Source: Columbia Basin potato purple top phytoplasma (GTDB lineage Bacteria; Bacillota_I; Bacilli_A; Acholeplasmatales; Acholeplasmataceae). Taken from it: DNA of 64,000 nucleotides. Numbering within the stretch: the first letter of the stretch is position 1; each line of letters opens with the position of its first letter. A model generated the notes under the pieces. That model had not been told where the DNA came from. It did not search any database and saw only the letters and a program-made list of their open reading frames with translations. The translations under genes were made by a program, and so were the position numbers. The stretch lies in NCBI RefSeq assembly GCF_028595955.1, contig NZ_JANHJP010000001.1, positions 1 to 64,000 of the forward strand, read 5' to 3'. This document shows positions 35,639-45,757 of the stretch, in pieces.

Positions 35639-37879
35639 TTAATTGATTCCTCTATAAATTTGATAAATATTAGGTAATTGTGATAAAGTAGAAATCAATT
35701 TTTCAATTTCTTTAATATTATGAATTAAAATTTTTAATTTAATTTTTGTTTCTGATGATTTATCATTAATAACATTTATTTTTAAAATATAAATTCCTAA
35801 TGTGTTAATTTTTTTATTAATATCTATTAAAAGTGTAGAATTACGAGAACCTATTAAAAAAATCCAAGCAAAATATTTTAATTTAGGATTATCCTTGTAC
35901 CAATTAGCATCAATAATTTCATTTGAATCATATTTTTTTATATTAGAGCATGTTTTTCTATGAATATTAATACCTTTTCCTTTAGAAATAAAACCTATAA
36001 TATCTTCATTAAATACAGGAGTACAACAATTAGCTAATTTTAATTTAATATTTTCTACTCCTTCAATAAAAACTCCACTATTATTACAATAAGATGCTTT
36101 ATTATTATAATTTTTTATTATTTGTTTTTCTAAAATATTTTTATTTTTTTCTAAGGATAGATTAATTTGATTAATTACATAATTACAATTAATTTTTTTA
36201 TTAGCGATAGCAATATATAAATCATTAATATTTTGAATATCTTGTTTATGAAAAAATTCAGTTAAAAAATTTTTATCAATTATAAAGTTTATTTTTTTAT
36301 TATTTAATTCTTTTTCTAAAATCTCTTGACCTGTTTTGATTAAATATATATTTTTTTGTTTTTCTTGATTTAAAACTTTTTTGATTAATTTTTTAGCATA
36401 AGTAGTTTTTACAATTTTTAACCATTCTTTGTTAACGCGAAATAAATTTTTATTAGTTGTGATAGAAATAATATCACCATTTTTCAAAATATAATCTAAA
36501 GGAACAATTTTACCGTTCACAATAGCTCTAGTCATTCTATATCCAATTGAGGAATGAATAAGAAAAGCGAAATCAATTGGTGTTGAACCTTTGGTTAATT
36601 CATAAACTTCTTGTTTAGGAGTAAAAACATAAACATTTTCGGTTAAAATATCATTTTTAATGGCATTTACAAAATTTTTAGGATTTTTATTTAAATAATC
36701 ATCAGAATCTTGAGTTATTTTAATTAATTCTTGATACCATCTTAATTTTTTAGCAATTTCCAATTGTTTATCTTGTTTGGAATATATTTTATTTTCTTTA
36801 TATCCCCAATGCGCAGCAATCCCTTTTTCGGCAATTTCATCCATTTCTTTAGTTCTTATTTGTAATTCGAATAAAGTACCATCTTTAGATAGAACAGTAT
36901 TATGTAATGATTGATATAAATTAGGTTTAGGAACAGCAATATAATCTTTAAATCTTAAAGGTAAAGGTGAGTAATGAGAGTGAATAATACCTAAACAACG
37001 ATAACATAAATCTACTTCGTTTACAATAATACGAATAGCTAATAAATCAAAAATTTCTTCTAATCCTACTTGTCTTTGTTTCATTTTTTTATAAATGCTA
37101 TAAATATTTTTGCTTCTACCGCTAATAGAAAAATTTGTAATATTAGATTGGTTCAACAAAATCTTAATATTGTTAATTATTTCTTGAATAGATTTCTCTC
37201 TTTGATTTTTTTTCATATTGATTAAGCTAGATATTTGATAATATTTTTCAGGTTGAATATAACGAAAAGAGAGATCTTCTAATTCTGATTTTATTTTAAA
37301 TAAACCTAAACGATGAGCTAAAGGAACATAAATAGTTAAAGTTTCTTGCGAAATACGTATTCTTTTATCAGGTCTCATTATTTTTAAAGTTTTCATATTA
37401 TGAAGTCTATCAGCTAATTTAACAAGTACTACCCTAATATCATTTGCCATAGCTAAGAACATTTTTTGTTGATTTTCGATTTGTCTTTGTTGTTGATTAA
37501 ACATAAGTTTAGTTAATTTAGTGGTTCTTTTTACTATATTTGCTATATCTTCGCCTACATTTGATTTTAGTTCTTCAAAAGTTAAATCGGTATCTTCTAA
37601 AACATCATGCAATAAACCCGCCATTAAAGTATTTGGTTCACTTTGTAAATCAGCTAAAATTTGAGTTACATAAATAGGATGAATAATAAAATTTTCTCCT
37701 GTTATTCTTTTTTGATTTTTATGTTTTTCTTTAGCTAATAAATAAGATTTATTTATTTGAATTAAAATATTTTCATTTGTTATATATGACTTAATTTTAG
37801 ACATTAATTCTTGGAATATTTTTTGTTCTTCTTTATTTAATTCATTTTCGTTATTAGATTGATCTTTAGATAATAACAC
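35639..37879 (-). CDS. rel: RelA/SpoT-type (p)ppGpp synthetase/hydrolase
   Basis: A long bifunctional-type stringent-response enzyme of 746 residues. The HD hydrolase domain has HPIYVTQILADL and GLLHDVLEDTDLTFEEL (~85-110). The synthetase domain has RFKDYIAVPKPNLYQSLHNTV and ELQIRTKEMDEIAEKGIAAHWGYKE (~310-360). A TGS domain (NVYVFTPKQEVYELTKGST) and a C-terminal ACT-like region follow. The start is GTG, with an AAGGTGG site 7 bases upstream and no ATG near. Motifs for making and breaking (p)ppGpp both look intact. The gene heads a rel-hisS-aspS cluster, an order also known in Bacillus. Confidence 0.95.
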   Translation of the reverse strand: MLLSKDQSNNENELNKEEQKIFQELMSKIKSYITNENILIQINKSYLLAKEKHKNQKRITGENFIIHPIYVTQILADLQSEPNTLMAGLLHDVLEDTDLTFEELKSNVGEDIANIVKRTTKLTKLMFNQQQRQIENQQKMFLAMANDIRVVLVKLADRLHNMKTLKIMRPDKRIRISQETLTIYVPLAHRLGLFKIKSELEDLSFRYIQPEKYYQISSLINMKKNQREKSIQEIINNIKILLNQSNITNFSISGRSKNIYSIYKKMKQRQVGLEEIFDLLAIRIIVNEVDLCYRCLGIIHSHYSPLPLRFKDYIAVPKPNLYQSLHNTVLSKDGTLFELQIRTKEMDEIAEKGIAAHWGYKENKIYSKQDKQLEIAKKLRWYQELIKITQDSDDYLNKNPKNFVNAIKNDILTENVYVFTPKQEVYELTKGSTPIDFAFLIHSSIGYRMTRAIVNGKIVPLDYILKNGDIISITTNKNLFRVNKEWLKIVKTTYAKKLIKKVLNQEKQKNIYLIKTGQEILEKELNNKKINFIIDKNFLTEFFHKQDIQNINDLYIAIANKKINCNYVINQINLSLEKNKNILEKQIIKNYNNKASYCNNSGVFIEGVENIKLKLANCCTPVFNEDIIGFISKGKGINIHRKTCSNIKKYDSNEIIDANWYKDNPKLKYFAWIFLIGSRNSTLLIDINKKINTLGIYILKINVINDKSSETKIKLKILIHNIKEIEKLISTLSQLPNIYQIYRGIN

Positions 37880-37963
37880 ACAAAAACCACCTTAAAAATT
37901 TTTTTAATGTTTTTTTTAAAAAAAGAAGAATAAATTATTTATAATGAGTCATAAAATCAAAAC

Positions 37964-39112
37964 TTAAGTGTATAATAATTTTTTATTTTGAGAATAAACT
38001 TCCTTTATTATACCAGCGCCTAAACAAAAATCTTCTTTATAAAAGGCACAAATTTGTCCAGGCGTAACTAATTTAATTTTTTGCGAATAATAAACTTTAA
38101 TTATATTTTCGCTTAAAAATATAATTTCAACTTCTTGATCAGGCTGACGATATCGAAATTTAGCTGATATTTTCATTTTAGCATTTTTTTTATAAAAATA
38201 ACATCCACAATCTCTCCAAACTATATTTGTAACTAAAGCTGAATCACTATATAAATAAGGACTTTCAGGATTTTGATCTACATAAAGAGTGTTAGTTTTT
38301 AAATCTTTACCTACCACAAACCAAGGATTTTGATTCTCTTTTGTTATTTTTAAATTTAATCTTTTTCTTTGGCCGATAGTATATTTCATTACACCTTCAT
38401 GTTCTTTTAAAAAAACACCTTTTGTATCTTTGATAGGTCCTTTTTGTGATTTTATATAATTATTCAAAAAAACAAAAAAATTTCTTTCTCCTATGAAACA
38501 AATGCCTGTAGAATCTTTTTTATTAGCGGTAATGAGTTTTTCTTGAAGAGCGATTTTTCTTACTTGTTCTTTTGTTATTTCACCTAAAGGAAAAATAATT
38601 TTATTTAATTGTTCTTCTTTTAATTGAGATAAAAAATAAGTTTGATCTTTGTTTTTATCTAAAGCTTTAGCTAAAATTTTTCTTTTATTTTTATGAATAA
38701 TTTTAGCATAATGACCCATAGCTATATAATCAGGTTTAAATTGCTCTACATATTTGGTAAAAATTGAAAATTTAATTTTATTGTTGCATAATACATCAGG
38801 ATTAGGAGTTAAATTTTGTTTTATATCGTTTAAGAAAGAAGCAAAAACTTGATTCCAATAATTTTCTGAAAAATCAACTTTATGACATTTAATTTGTAAT
38901 TGTTCAGCGATTTTTAAAGCATCATTGAAATCTTTTTCTTGAGGACAAATATTATTGTTAATAAATGGATTTCCTTTAATATCATAATTTAAACTACTAT
39001 CCCAATTACGCATAAAAACACCTTCAACGTCGTAACCTTGTTTTTTTAAAAGAAAAGCAGCTACACTACTATCGACGCCACCAGATAAACCAATAATTAT
39101 TTTTTTTTTCAT
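37964..39112 (-). CDS. mnmA: tRNA-specific 2-thiouridylase MnmA
   Basis: MnmA thiolates U34 of tRNAs for Lys, Glu and Gln. The PP-loop is GLSGGVDSSVAAFLLKKQGY at the N-terminus, followed by GVFMRNWD. The two catalytic cysteines are in NPDVLCNNKIKF (~105) and STGICFIGERNF (~205). MGHYAKI and TIGQRKRLNL are also typical. Length (382 residues) is normal. It lies 20 bases downstream of the nadE-like gene, on the same strand. Confidence 0.95.
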   Translation of the reverse strand: MKKKIIIGLSGGVDSSVAAFLLKKQGYDVEGVFMRNWDSSLNYDIKGNPFINNNICPQEKDFNDALKIAEQLQIKCHKVDFSENYWNQVFASFLNDIKQNLTPNPDVLCNNKIKFSIFTKYVEQFKPDYIAMGHYAKIIHKNKRKILAKALDKNKDQTYFLSQLKEEQLNKIIFPLGEITKEQVRKIALQEKLITANKKDSTGICFIGERNFFVFLNNYIKSQKGPIKDTKGVFLKEHEGVMKYTIGQRKRLNLKITKENQNPWFVVGKDLKTNTLYVDQNPESPYLYSDSALVTNIVWRDCGCYFYKKNAKMKISAKFRYRQPDQEVEIIFLSENIIKVYYSQKIKLVTPGQICAFYKEDFCLGAGIIKEVYSQNKKLLYT

Positions 39113-39132
39113 ATTTTACCTTTGAATTTGAA

Positions 39133-40908
39133 TTATTTTTTTATTTCTTGTCTTAAAATATTATTCGGCACTTTGAATTCTGTACGATAAGATAGACCAC
39201 AAGATACAATTTTAACACCAGAAGAAATTTTATTTCTTTTATGTTGGTTTTGATAGAAATTCTTAATATATTGCGAAACTAATGTAAAACTTTCGTTATA
39301 AGAACAAAAAAAAGTTTTTTCTAATAAGAAAATTATTTTTTCTTTAGATAAACCATTATTTAAATAATGATATAAAATAAAATCTTCTATAATAACTTTA
39401 CGATTTAAAAATTTATTTATTTTATTTAAATAAAAATTTTTAATATTTTCTTCAATAAAGATTTTTTTCTTTTTAAAATGGAATAAAATCAATTCTGTCA
39501 TTAAAGTATTAGGTATACCAGCATTTATGTTATATACAAAACTATTAGATGGACAACTATAATTTATTTTACCATACGCGATATTAGATAAATTATTACT
39601 TAGTAAAATTAATTTATCTAAATTATTTTTTAAAAGCGATTCAGAATTATTTATATTTTCTTTATTTATAAATTTAATATTATTTATCCCTAAGTTATTT
39701 AATAATTGTTTATCAAAAGATAAACTTTGAGAATCATGATAATAATCTAATTCATTTATTATAATTTCTAAATCTTTGAAAGATTTTTGATTATCATTCA
39801 AATATTGAACAACAACTAAAATCATTAAAATATCATTTAGTGTATTTTTTATTTCTAATAAAATTTTAGATTTTTTTATATGAAAAATTTGAGATTTTAA
39901 AGATAATGTTTGAATTGTATTTGATAATTTTAATTGTTTGCTTAATTCTTTTGGGTTATCATTTAAAAAAGGTTTAGGATTTAATGGTTTTTCGAAATCA
40001 TATGATTCATTTTCTTTTAAATCGAAATAAGATTTCACAAAAGGCCATTCTTTTCCAATTGTTTGATCTGCATAACTTGTATCAATTCTTCTTTGATGTT
40101 TAATATAATCTATAAATACATCAACTACTAAACTAATATCTTCTTGTTCTGTTAAATTTTTTTCTCCAATAATTTCTCCTAAAACAGCAGCAATTTTATG
40201 ATTAGAAAAAAGAGTATCTGTAGAAGATTCTGTTATTCCACTGCTAGTATAAAAATATCCTCCTATTTGTTTACGAGAATGATTTAAAACAGCTAATTTA
40301 CGCATTTGATCTTTTCCAATATGTTCTGTTGAAGAAGATAAATTAAAAATCAAATGAGCGCCGTTTAAAACCATTTTATCACTAGGCGATGTAATAGTCC
40401 ATAAATCTTGACAAATTTCAACACCAAACACAATATTAAATTTTTTATTAATGAATAAAATATCTCCTATAGGAACTTTTTGTCCTAATAAATCAATTAT
40501 TTCATTATTTATATATTGCCCTGAGTGAAACCATCTTTTTTCATTAAATTCTTTATAATTAGGTATTGTTTTTTTAGGCACAATGCCTAAAATTTTTTTA
40601 CCTTGAATAACAATAGCTACATTAAATAAAATTTCTTTGAATAAAAAAGGCATTCCAATTATGAAAACGCCTGGAAAATTATTATTATTAATAATAAAAT
40701 CAAGAGAAGATAAGTTTTCTTCTAAAAAATTAGTTTCAAAAAACAAATCTCCTGCTGTATAACCGCTTAAGCATAATTCTGGAAATAAAACAACACTTGC
40801 TTTACTTTTGTTTAAAATTTCAATAATGCTTTTGGCATTTTTTGCAGAGTTTCCTACATATAAATTAGGACTAGACATTTCTATTTTGATAGACCCGTTT
40901 TTATACAT
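39133..40908 (-). CDS. nadE: NadE-like protein: intact glutaminase, degenerate NAD synthetase domain
   Basis: Glutamine-dependent NAD+ synthetase has an N-terminal nitrilase-fold glutaminase and a C-terminal ATP-using synthetase. The glutaminase here (~1-290) is complete: Glu44 in LFPELCLSGYTAGDL, Lys in IVPKKTIPNYKEF and Cys166 in GVEICQDLWT. In the C-terminal half, the ATP-binding SGGxDS aligns without gaps to KNTLND (~354-359, in ILLEIKNTLNDILMILVVV). The TGNKSE/GYxTLYGD region is shortened and unlike the family. The ending VKIVSCGLSYRTEFKVPN still matches. So homology is clear (591 residues) but synthetase activity is doubtful. It may be decaying, act as an ammonia-releasing glutaminase, or serve a new role. 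Confidence 0.8.
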   Translation of the reverse strand: MYKNGSIKIEMSSPNLYVGNSAKNAKSIIEILNKSKASVVLFPELCLSGYTAGDLFFETNFLEENLSSLDFIINNNNFPGVFIIGMPFLFKEILFNVAIVIQGKKILGIVPKKTIPNYKEFNEKRWFHSGQYINNEIIDLLGQKVPIGDILFINKKFNIVFGVEICQDLWTITSPSDKMVLNGAHLIFNLSSSTEHIGKDQMRKLAVLNHSRKQIGGYFYTSSGITESSTDTLFSNHKIAAVLGEIIGEKNLTEQEDISLVVDVFIDYIKHQRRIDTSYADQTIGKEWPFVKSYFDLKENESYDFEKPLNPKPFLNDNPKELSKQLKLSNTIQTLSLKSQIFHIKKSKILLEIKNTLNDILMILVVVQYLNDNQKSFKDLEIIINELDYYHDSQSLSFDKQLLNNLGINNIKFINKENINNSESLLKNNLDKLILLSNNLSNIAYGKINYSCPSNSFVYNINAGIPNTLMTELILFHFKKKKIFIEENIKNFYLNKINKFLNRKVIIEDFILYHYLNNGLSKEKIIFLLEKTFFCSYNESFTLVSQYIKNFYQNQHKRNKISSGVKIVSCGLSYRTEFKVPNNILRQEIKK

Positions 40909-41030
40909 TATAAAAAAACCTTTCTAATTTTGTTTTTCGTTTTTCATTGGATTTTAAAGGTTTATAAAATAATTTTTTAATTTTTTTCTATTAATTTTGA
41001 CTCAAAATAATAATTTTATGATTTAAAAAT

Positions 41031-41771
41031 TTATTTATTTTTCTTTTTTATGATAAGATTATCTCTTTTTTCCATTACAAAACCTACTATAATTATAGAT
41101 AAAAGAGAACAAAATAATTTAATTAAAAAAAATCCAATTTGTGCATGGAGGAATGAAGAACACAAAACGATTATTCCATCAGTTAATAATAAGGTTAAAA
41201 CAAAATTTATACCATAAATATCTTTTAAAATTTTTTGACAAATATCCAAACCACCTGTATTATAGCCTAAATTACGAATATTACTTAAAGTGTATCCAAT
41301 CAAAAAACCACCTAAAGTACCAGATATTATATATGAAAAAATGCGCTTTATTTTAGGATGATTTTCATTAAAATTTAATTGCAAAGTCGATAAAATACGT
41401 TCTACATCATTTTCTTTTATACAAAGATCTAAAAGAAAAAAAATCCCGCTTAAAAATAAAGCTAAAAAAACTGTTTTTTGACAAAAATTTTTGCCAAAAA
41501 ATTTATAAGCTAAAAATATAGTAATTAAATTATAAAAAAGATGCAAAATAACAAAATATGAGTTAAAATTACCTTTTATACTTGGTTCAATATATTCAAT
41601 AATTTGTGTTGTTAAAGAAGAAAAACCATCTAAACCGCCATTATTTAATCTAGGACCTATAATAAAAAAGAAAATAGAGATAGCTAAAATTATATCATTT
41701 AATATAAGCAAAAACCATTTATAATACTTATTATTATAATTTTTATTTTTTTTAAAAATATTTTTGAACAA
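41031..41771 (-). CDS. YitT-family multipass membrane protein (copy 3)
   Basis: A 246-residue membrane protein with about six hydrophobic segments. The family signature is NTGGLDICQKIL near residue 175. An earlier IIGPRLNNGGLDGFS resembles the first half of the same repeat. As in the other two copies, the soluble DUF2179 domain is absent and the chain ends in a lysine-rich tail. It lies between prfB and the nadE-like gene. Function is unknown. Confidence 0.72.
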   Translation of the reverse strand: MFKNIFKKNKNYNNKYYKWFLLILNDIILAISIFFFIIGPRLNNGGLDGFSSLTTQIIEYIEPSIKGNFNSYFVILHLFYNLITIFLAYKFFGKNFCQKTVFLALFLSGIFFLLDLCIKENDVERILSTLQLNFNENHPKIKRIFSYIISGTLGGFLIGYTLSNIRNLGYNTGGLDICQKILKDIYGINFVLTLLLTDGIIVLCSSFLHAQIGFFLIKLFCSLLSIIIVGFVMEKRDNLIIKKKNK

Positions 41772-41856
41772 ATGAATTTTTCCTTTATGCTCTATTTAAT
41801 TTTTAAAATAAACAATTAATAAATAGTTTCAAAAAAAATTTATATTTCGATATTAT

Positions 41857-42945
41857 TTATTTTTTTAAAAAAGAATTTATAAAATCATCTAAATAACCAT
41901 TCATAACTGAATCAATTTGAAAAACTTCACAATTAGTACGATGATCTTTTACCATCTGATAAGGATGAAAGATATAACTTCGGATTTGATTACCCCAACT
42001 TATATTTTTTTGATCTTCTTTTAAAATATTTTTATTTTCTTTTTGTTTGGAAACTTCTAATTCTAATAATTTAGTTTTTAAAATTTGTAAAGCTTTTTCT
42101 CTATTTTTTATTTGGCTTCTTTCGTTTTGACAATTAACTACTATATTAGTAGGTAAATGTGTTATTCTTACTGCAGAATCCGTTGTATTAACATGTTGTC
42201 CGCCTGCTCCACTACTTCTAAAAACATCAATTCTTAAATCTTCGTCTTTTATATCAATTTTAATTTCTTCTTTTATATCGGGTAAAACTTCGCAAGATAC
42301 AAATGAAGTGTGTCTTCGCAAATTAGAATCAAAAGGTGAAATTCTGACTAATCTATGAACTCCCATTTCCGACTTTAAATATCCATAGGCATAAGAGCCT
42401 TTGATTAATAAACTAACTGTTTTGAGACCGGCTTCTAATCCTTGTTGTAAATATAAAATTTTGACTTGAAAGTTTTTTCTTTGAGCATATTTTTGATACA
42501 TTTGAAAGAGCATTTCGCACCAATCTTGTGATTCTGTGCCTCCTGCTCCAGGGTGCAAAGTTAAAATAGCGTTGTTTTCGTCATAAGTTTTATTTAATAA
42601 AATACTAATTTCGAAATTTTTAATATCTTTTTGGAGTTTATTTAAATCTTTTACTAATATTGAATAGTCATCATCATTTTCTTTTATTAAATCTAATAAA
42701 GTAATCAAATCATTGAATTTTATATTTAAATCTATAAATCGATCTATTTGTTCTTGTAATTTATGAAATTTTTTTGTTTTTTTAGTGATATTAATATTAT
42801 TTTGATCCCAGAAAGAACTTTCTGTCATTGATTTATTAAATTGATTAATCTTATGTTTTTGCTCTTTTATATTTATTTTATATTCTAGATTTAATAAAAT
42901 TTTTTTTAAATTTTCTAAAATTTTATTAATTTCATATTTTTCCAT
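41857..42945 (-). CDS. prfB: Peptide chain release factor 2
   Basis: RF2 ends translation at UAA and UGA. The SPF recognition tripeptide is seen in RISPFDSNLRRHTSF, and the GGQ loop in SSGAGGQHVNTTDSAVR. I start at ATG 42945; a TTG at 42954 would add three residues. Most bacterial prfB genes carry a programmed +1 frameshift with an in-frame UGA near codon 25. Here that place reads CTA GAA TAT and the frame is open, so this autoregulation is absent. A full RF2 supports UGA being a stop codon in this organism. secA lies 31 bases upstream, the usual secA-prfB order. Confidence 0.95.
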   Translation of the reverse strand: MEKYEINKILENLKKILLNLEYKINIKEQKHKINQFNKSMTESSFWDQNNINITKKTKKFHKLQEQIDRFIDLNIKFNDLITLLDLIKENDDDYSILVKDLNKLQKDIKNFEISILLNKTYDENNAILTLHPGAGGTESQDWCEMLFQMYQKYAQRKNFQVKILYLQQGLEAGLKTVSLLIKGSYAYGYLKSEMGVHRLVRISPFDSNLRRHTSFVSCEVLPDIKEEIKIDIKDEDLRIDVFRSSGAGGQHVNTTDSAVRITHLPTNIVVNCQNERSQIKNREKALQILKTKLLELEVSKQKENKNILKEDQKNISWGNQIRSYIFHPYQMVKDHRTNCEVFQIDSVMNGYLDDFINSFLKK

Positions 42946-42976
42946 ATTTTTCAATAAATCCTTGTGTCAAAATATT

Positions 42977-45499
42977 TTAATTCCATGGTTTTTTAACTGA
43001 TTTATATTTTATTTTTTTTTGTCTATTCATAATATTTTTTTTTAGATTATTTTTATTTACAATAGATTCTTGTTTATTTATTTCTGATAAATCATTTGGA
43101 GCAAAAGAAAATTTTAAAATAATACGTGTTATTTCTGATGAAATATTTTTAATCATTTCATTAAAGAAATTACGTCCTGTATCTTGATAAACTGTTAAAA
43201 CATTTTGTTGCCCATAGCTTACAAAATTAATACTTTGTCTTAAAGTATTCATATCTGAAATATGACATTTAAAATGATTATCAATAGTTCTAAGCATGAT
43301 AAATTTTAAAGTTTCGAAATAATAATTTTTATTTTCAATAATTAAGTTTTTTTTATGTTGCGCTAAAATATTTTTTATTTTTTCATGAACCAATTCAGTT
43401 ATTGGTTTTTTCAGATTTTTTTTATTTTCTTTTTCTGTTATTTTTTTTAATTCTTCTAAGTTAAAAATATTTTTAGGAAAAAATAAGTTCTCTAAATAAT
43501 TTATGAAATTAATTAAATCTTCATCTTTATTTTGTGTCATTTTATTGAATAAAAAATATTTTATTTTTATATTTATTGTTTTTATTATTATATTTAAAGC
43601 TAATTCTTCTGTGTTTTCGGTTTGTAAAATTTGTTTTCTTTGTTTATAAATAATGTCTCTTTGCAAACCTAATACAGAATCGAATTGTAAAATAAATTTA
43701 CGATAATTAAAGTTAGAAGCTTCGATTTTTTTTTGTATATTAGTGAAAAATCTAGTAAAAATTTTGAAAGAAATAGGTTTATTGTCGTTTTGTGTATTTT
43801 GATTTTTTTGTAAAAAGGAAATTATTTTTTGAATTTTATTCCCACCAAAACGTTGTATTAGTTCATCTTCGCCTGATACAAAAAAAACTGAAAATCCTGG
43901 GTCTCCTTGTCTTCCTGCACGACCTCTTAACTGATTATCGATTCTTCTGGATTCATGTCTTTCAGTTCCTAAAACTGCTAAACCTCCTAATTCTACTACT
44001 CCTTTGCCTAAACGAATATCTGTTCCACGTCCAGCCATATTAGTCGCTATTGTAATAGAACCTTTTTGCCCAGCTTTAGCAATTATTTCTGCTTCTTTTA
44101 AATGATTTTTAGCATTTAAAATTTCATGAGGAATTTTTCTTTTTTTTAAATTTTTAGAAATTTGTTCAGAAACTTCAACAGTAACAGTTCCAATTAAAAC
44201 AGGTTGTTTTTTCTTATATCTTTTTTCTATTTCTTGAAATAAAGATTTCCATTTGTCTTCTAAAGTAGCAAAAACAAAATCAGGAGCATCTTCTCTAATC
44301 ATTGTTTTATTAGTTGGAATTTCGATTACTTTCATATTATAAATGCTAATAAATTCTTTTTCTTCTGTTTTGGCTGTACCAGTCATACCAGATATTTTTT
44401 TATAAATACGAAAGAAATTTTGATAAGTAATAGTTGCGTTAATTTCTGTTTCTGGTTCTATATTGCAACCTTCTTTTGCTTCTAGAGCTTGATGTAATCC
44501 ATCACTAAATTGACGCCCTTGCAAAATTCTACCTGTGAATTGATCTATAATTAATATTTTATTCTTATCTAATAAATAATCTTTATTTTTATCCATAAGA
44601 AAAAAAGCTTTTAAAGCGTTTTTGATACAATGTAATAAAGAATAATTATCTCCACTATATAAATTTTTAATTTGAAAAAAAGTTTCAGCTTTTTTAATAC
44701 CTTCTTCTGTTAATTCAATTGTTTTAGATTCTAAATCAACTATATAACTTTCTTCTTTTAAAGTTTTAACAAAACGATCAGCATCCCTATAAAATTTTAT
44801 ACCTTGTTTTTTTTGACTAGAAATAATTAAAGGAGTTCTAGCTTCATCTATTAAAATTGAATCTACCTCATCGATAATAGCGTAATTATATTTTTTTTTC
44901 ATTAATACATTATCAAAATTTGTTTCAATGTTATCTCTTAAATAATCAAAACCTAATTCACTATTAGTAGAATAAAGAATATCACAATTATAAGCTAATT
45001 TTTTTTCTTCAATAGTTTTTTCTTTAATATTTAAACCAACAGTCATTCCTAAAAAACGAAAAACATCACCTATTTCACCTTCGGCTTCACGACGAGCTAA
45101 ATATTCATTAACAGTAACGATATGAACGCTTTCACCGCTTAAAGCATTTAGATAAGCAGGCATAACTGAAGTTAAAGTTTTACCTTCACCTGTTTTCATT
45201 TCAGCAATTTTACCTTCATGTAAAACAATTGCGCCTAAAAGTTGAACATTGTAAGGAGTTAAACCTGTTACTCTTTTACAAGCTTCTTTTGCTAAAGCAA
45301 AGGCTTCTACTAATAAATTATTTAATGAAGTTCCTTCTTGATAAAGTTTTTTTAATCTTTCTGTTTCTTTAGGGAAATCATCATTATTTAATTTTGAAAA
45401 TATATCGTCAAAATAGTTAATTTTTTTAACTGTTAAATTAGCCTTTTTTAGATATTTTCTAGAATAATTGAAAAAATTTTTTAAAAAACAAAAAATCAT
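42977..45499 (-). CDS. secA: Preprotein translocase ATPase SecA
   Basis: SecA drives proteins through the SecYEG channel. Walker A lies in [21 protein letters not shown] (~102) and the DEAD-type box in [17 protein letters not shown] (~212). Also present are [34 protein letters not shown] and the preprotein cross-linking domain. Length is 840 residues. The chain ends in a basic tail, without the C-terminal CxCxSGKxxxxCH zinc motif that binds SecB and phospholipid in many bacteria. Mollicutes lack SecB, so this loss is unsurprising. An AAAGG site lies about 12 bases before the ATG. Confidence 0.96.
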   Translation of the reverse strand: MIFCFLKNFFNYSRKYLKKANLTVKKINYFDDIFSKLNNDDFPKETERLKKLYQEGTSLNNLLVEAFALAKEACKRVTGLTPYNVQLLGAIVLHEGKIAEMKTGEGKTLTSVMPAYLNALSGESVHIVTVNEYLARREAEGEIGDVFRFLGMTVGLNIKEKTIEEKKLAYNCDILYSTNSELGFDYLRDNIETNFDNVLMKKKYNYAIIDEVDSILIDEARTPLIISSQKKQGIKFYRDADRFVKTLKEESYIVDLESKTIELTEEGIKKAETFFQIKNLYSGDNYSLLHCIKNALKAFFLMDKNKDYLLDKNKILIIDQFTGRILQGRQFSDGLHQALEAKEGCNIEPETEINATITYQNFFRIYKKISGMTGTAKTEEKEFISIYNMKVIEIPTNKTMIREDAPDFVFATLEDKWKSLFQEIEKRYKKKQPVLIGTVTVEVSEQISKNLKKRKIPHEILNAKNHLKEAEIIAKAGQKGSITIATNMAGRGTDIRLGKGVVELGGLAVLGTERHESRRIDNQLRGRAGRQGDPGFSVFFVSGEDELIQRFGGNKIQKIISFLQKNQNTQNDNKPISFKIFTRFFTNIQKKIEASNFNYRKFILQFDSVLGLQRDIIYKQRKQILQTENTEELALNIIIKTINIKIKYFLFNKMTQNKDEDLINFINYLENLFFPKNIFNLEELKKITEKENKKNLKKPITELVHEKIKNILAQHKKNLIIENKNYYFETLKFIMLRTIDNHFKCHISDMNTLRQSINFVSYGQQNVLTVYQDTGRNFFNEMIKNISSEITRIILKFSFAPNDLSEINKQESIVNKNNLKKNIMNRQKKIKYKSVKKPWN

Positions 45500-45568
45500 T
45501 TTATATGATGACCTTTCTTTGCGATAATTCTAAATTTAATTTTTAAACTAAAAATAAATATAAATTTT

Positions 45569-45624
45569 TTTTAGAACTTTTAAAAAAAATATAAAATTTT
45601 ATATTTTTTTTAAAAGTTCTAAAA
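45569..45624. repeat. Perfect 56-bp palindrome
   Basis: Bases 45569-45596 and 45597-45624 are exact reverse complements with no loop. The non-AT core of each arm is AGAAC / GTTCT. It lies between the NADH oxidase gene's terminator and the start of secA, so it may act as a transcription barrier in either direction or as an mRNA 5' structure. Confidence 0.85.
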
Positions 45625-45694
45625 TTTAAATATTTATAATTTATTTTTATTTTGAATTGGTTTTTGCTCCATTTATTTACAAAAATAAAATAAA

Positions 45695-45725
45695 AAACTA
45701 TGTTTATATTTAGTAAACATAGTTT
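45695..45725 (-). terminator. Terminator of the NADH oxidase gene
   Basis: Twelve-base arms AAACTATGTTTA (45695-45706) and TAAACATAGTTT (45714-45725) enclose a 7-base loop. On the minus strand the stem is followed by T-rich sequence. It lies about 35 bases past the oxidase stop codon. Confidence 0.78.
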
Positions 45726-45757
45726 GTTTATCTATTTTGTTGCTTATTTATTTATTT

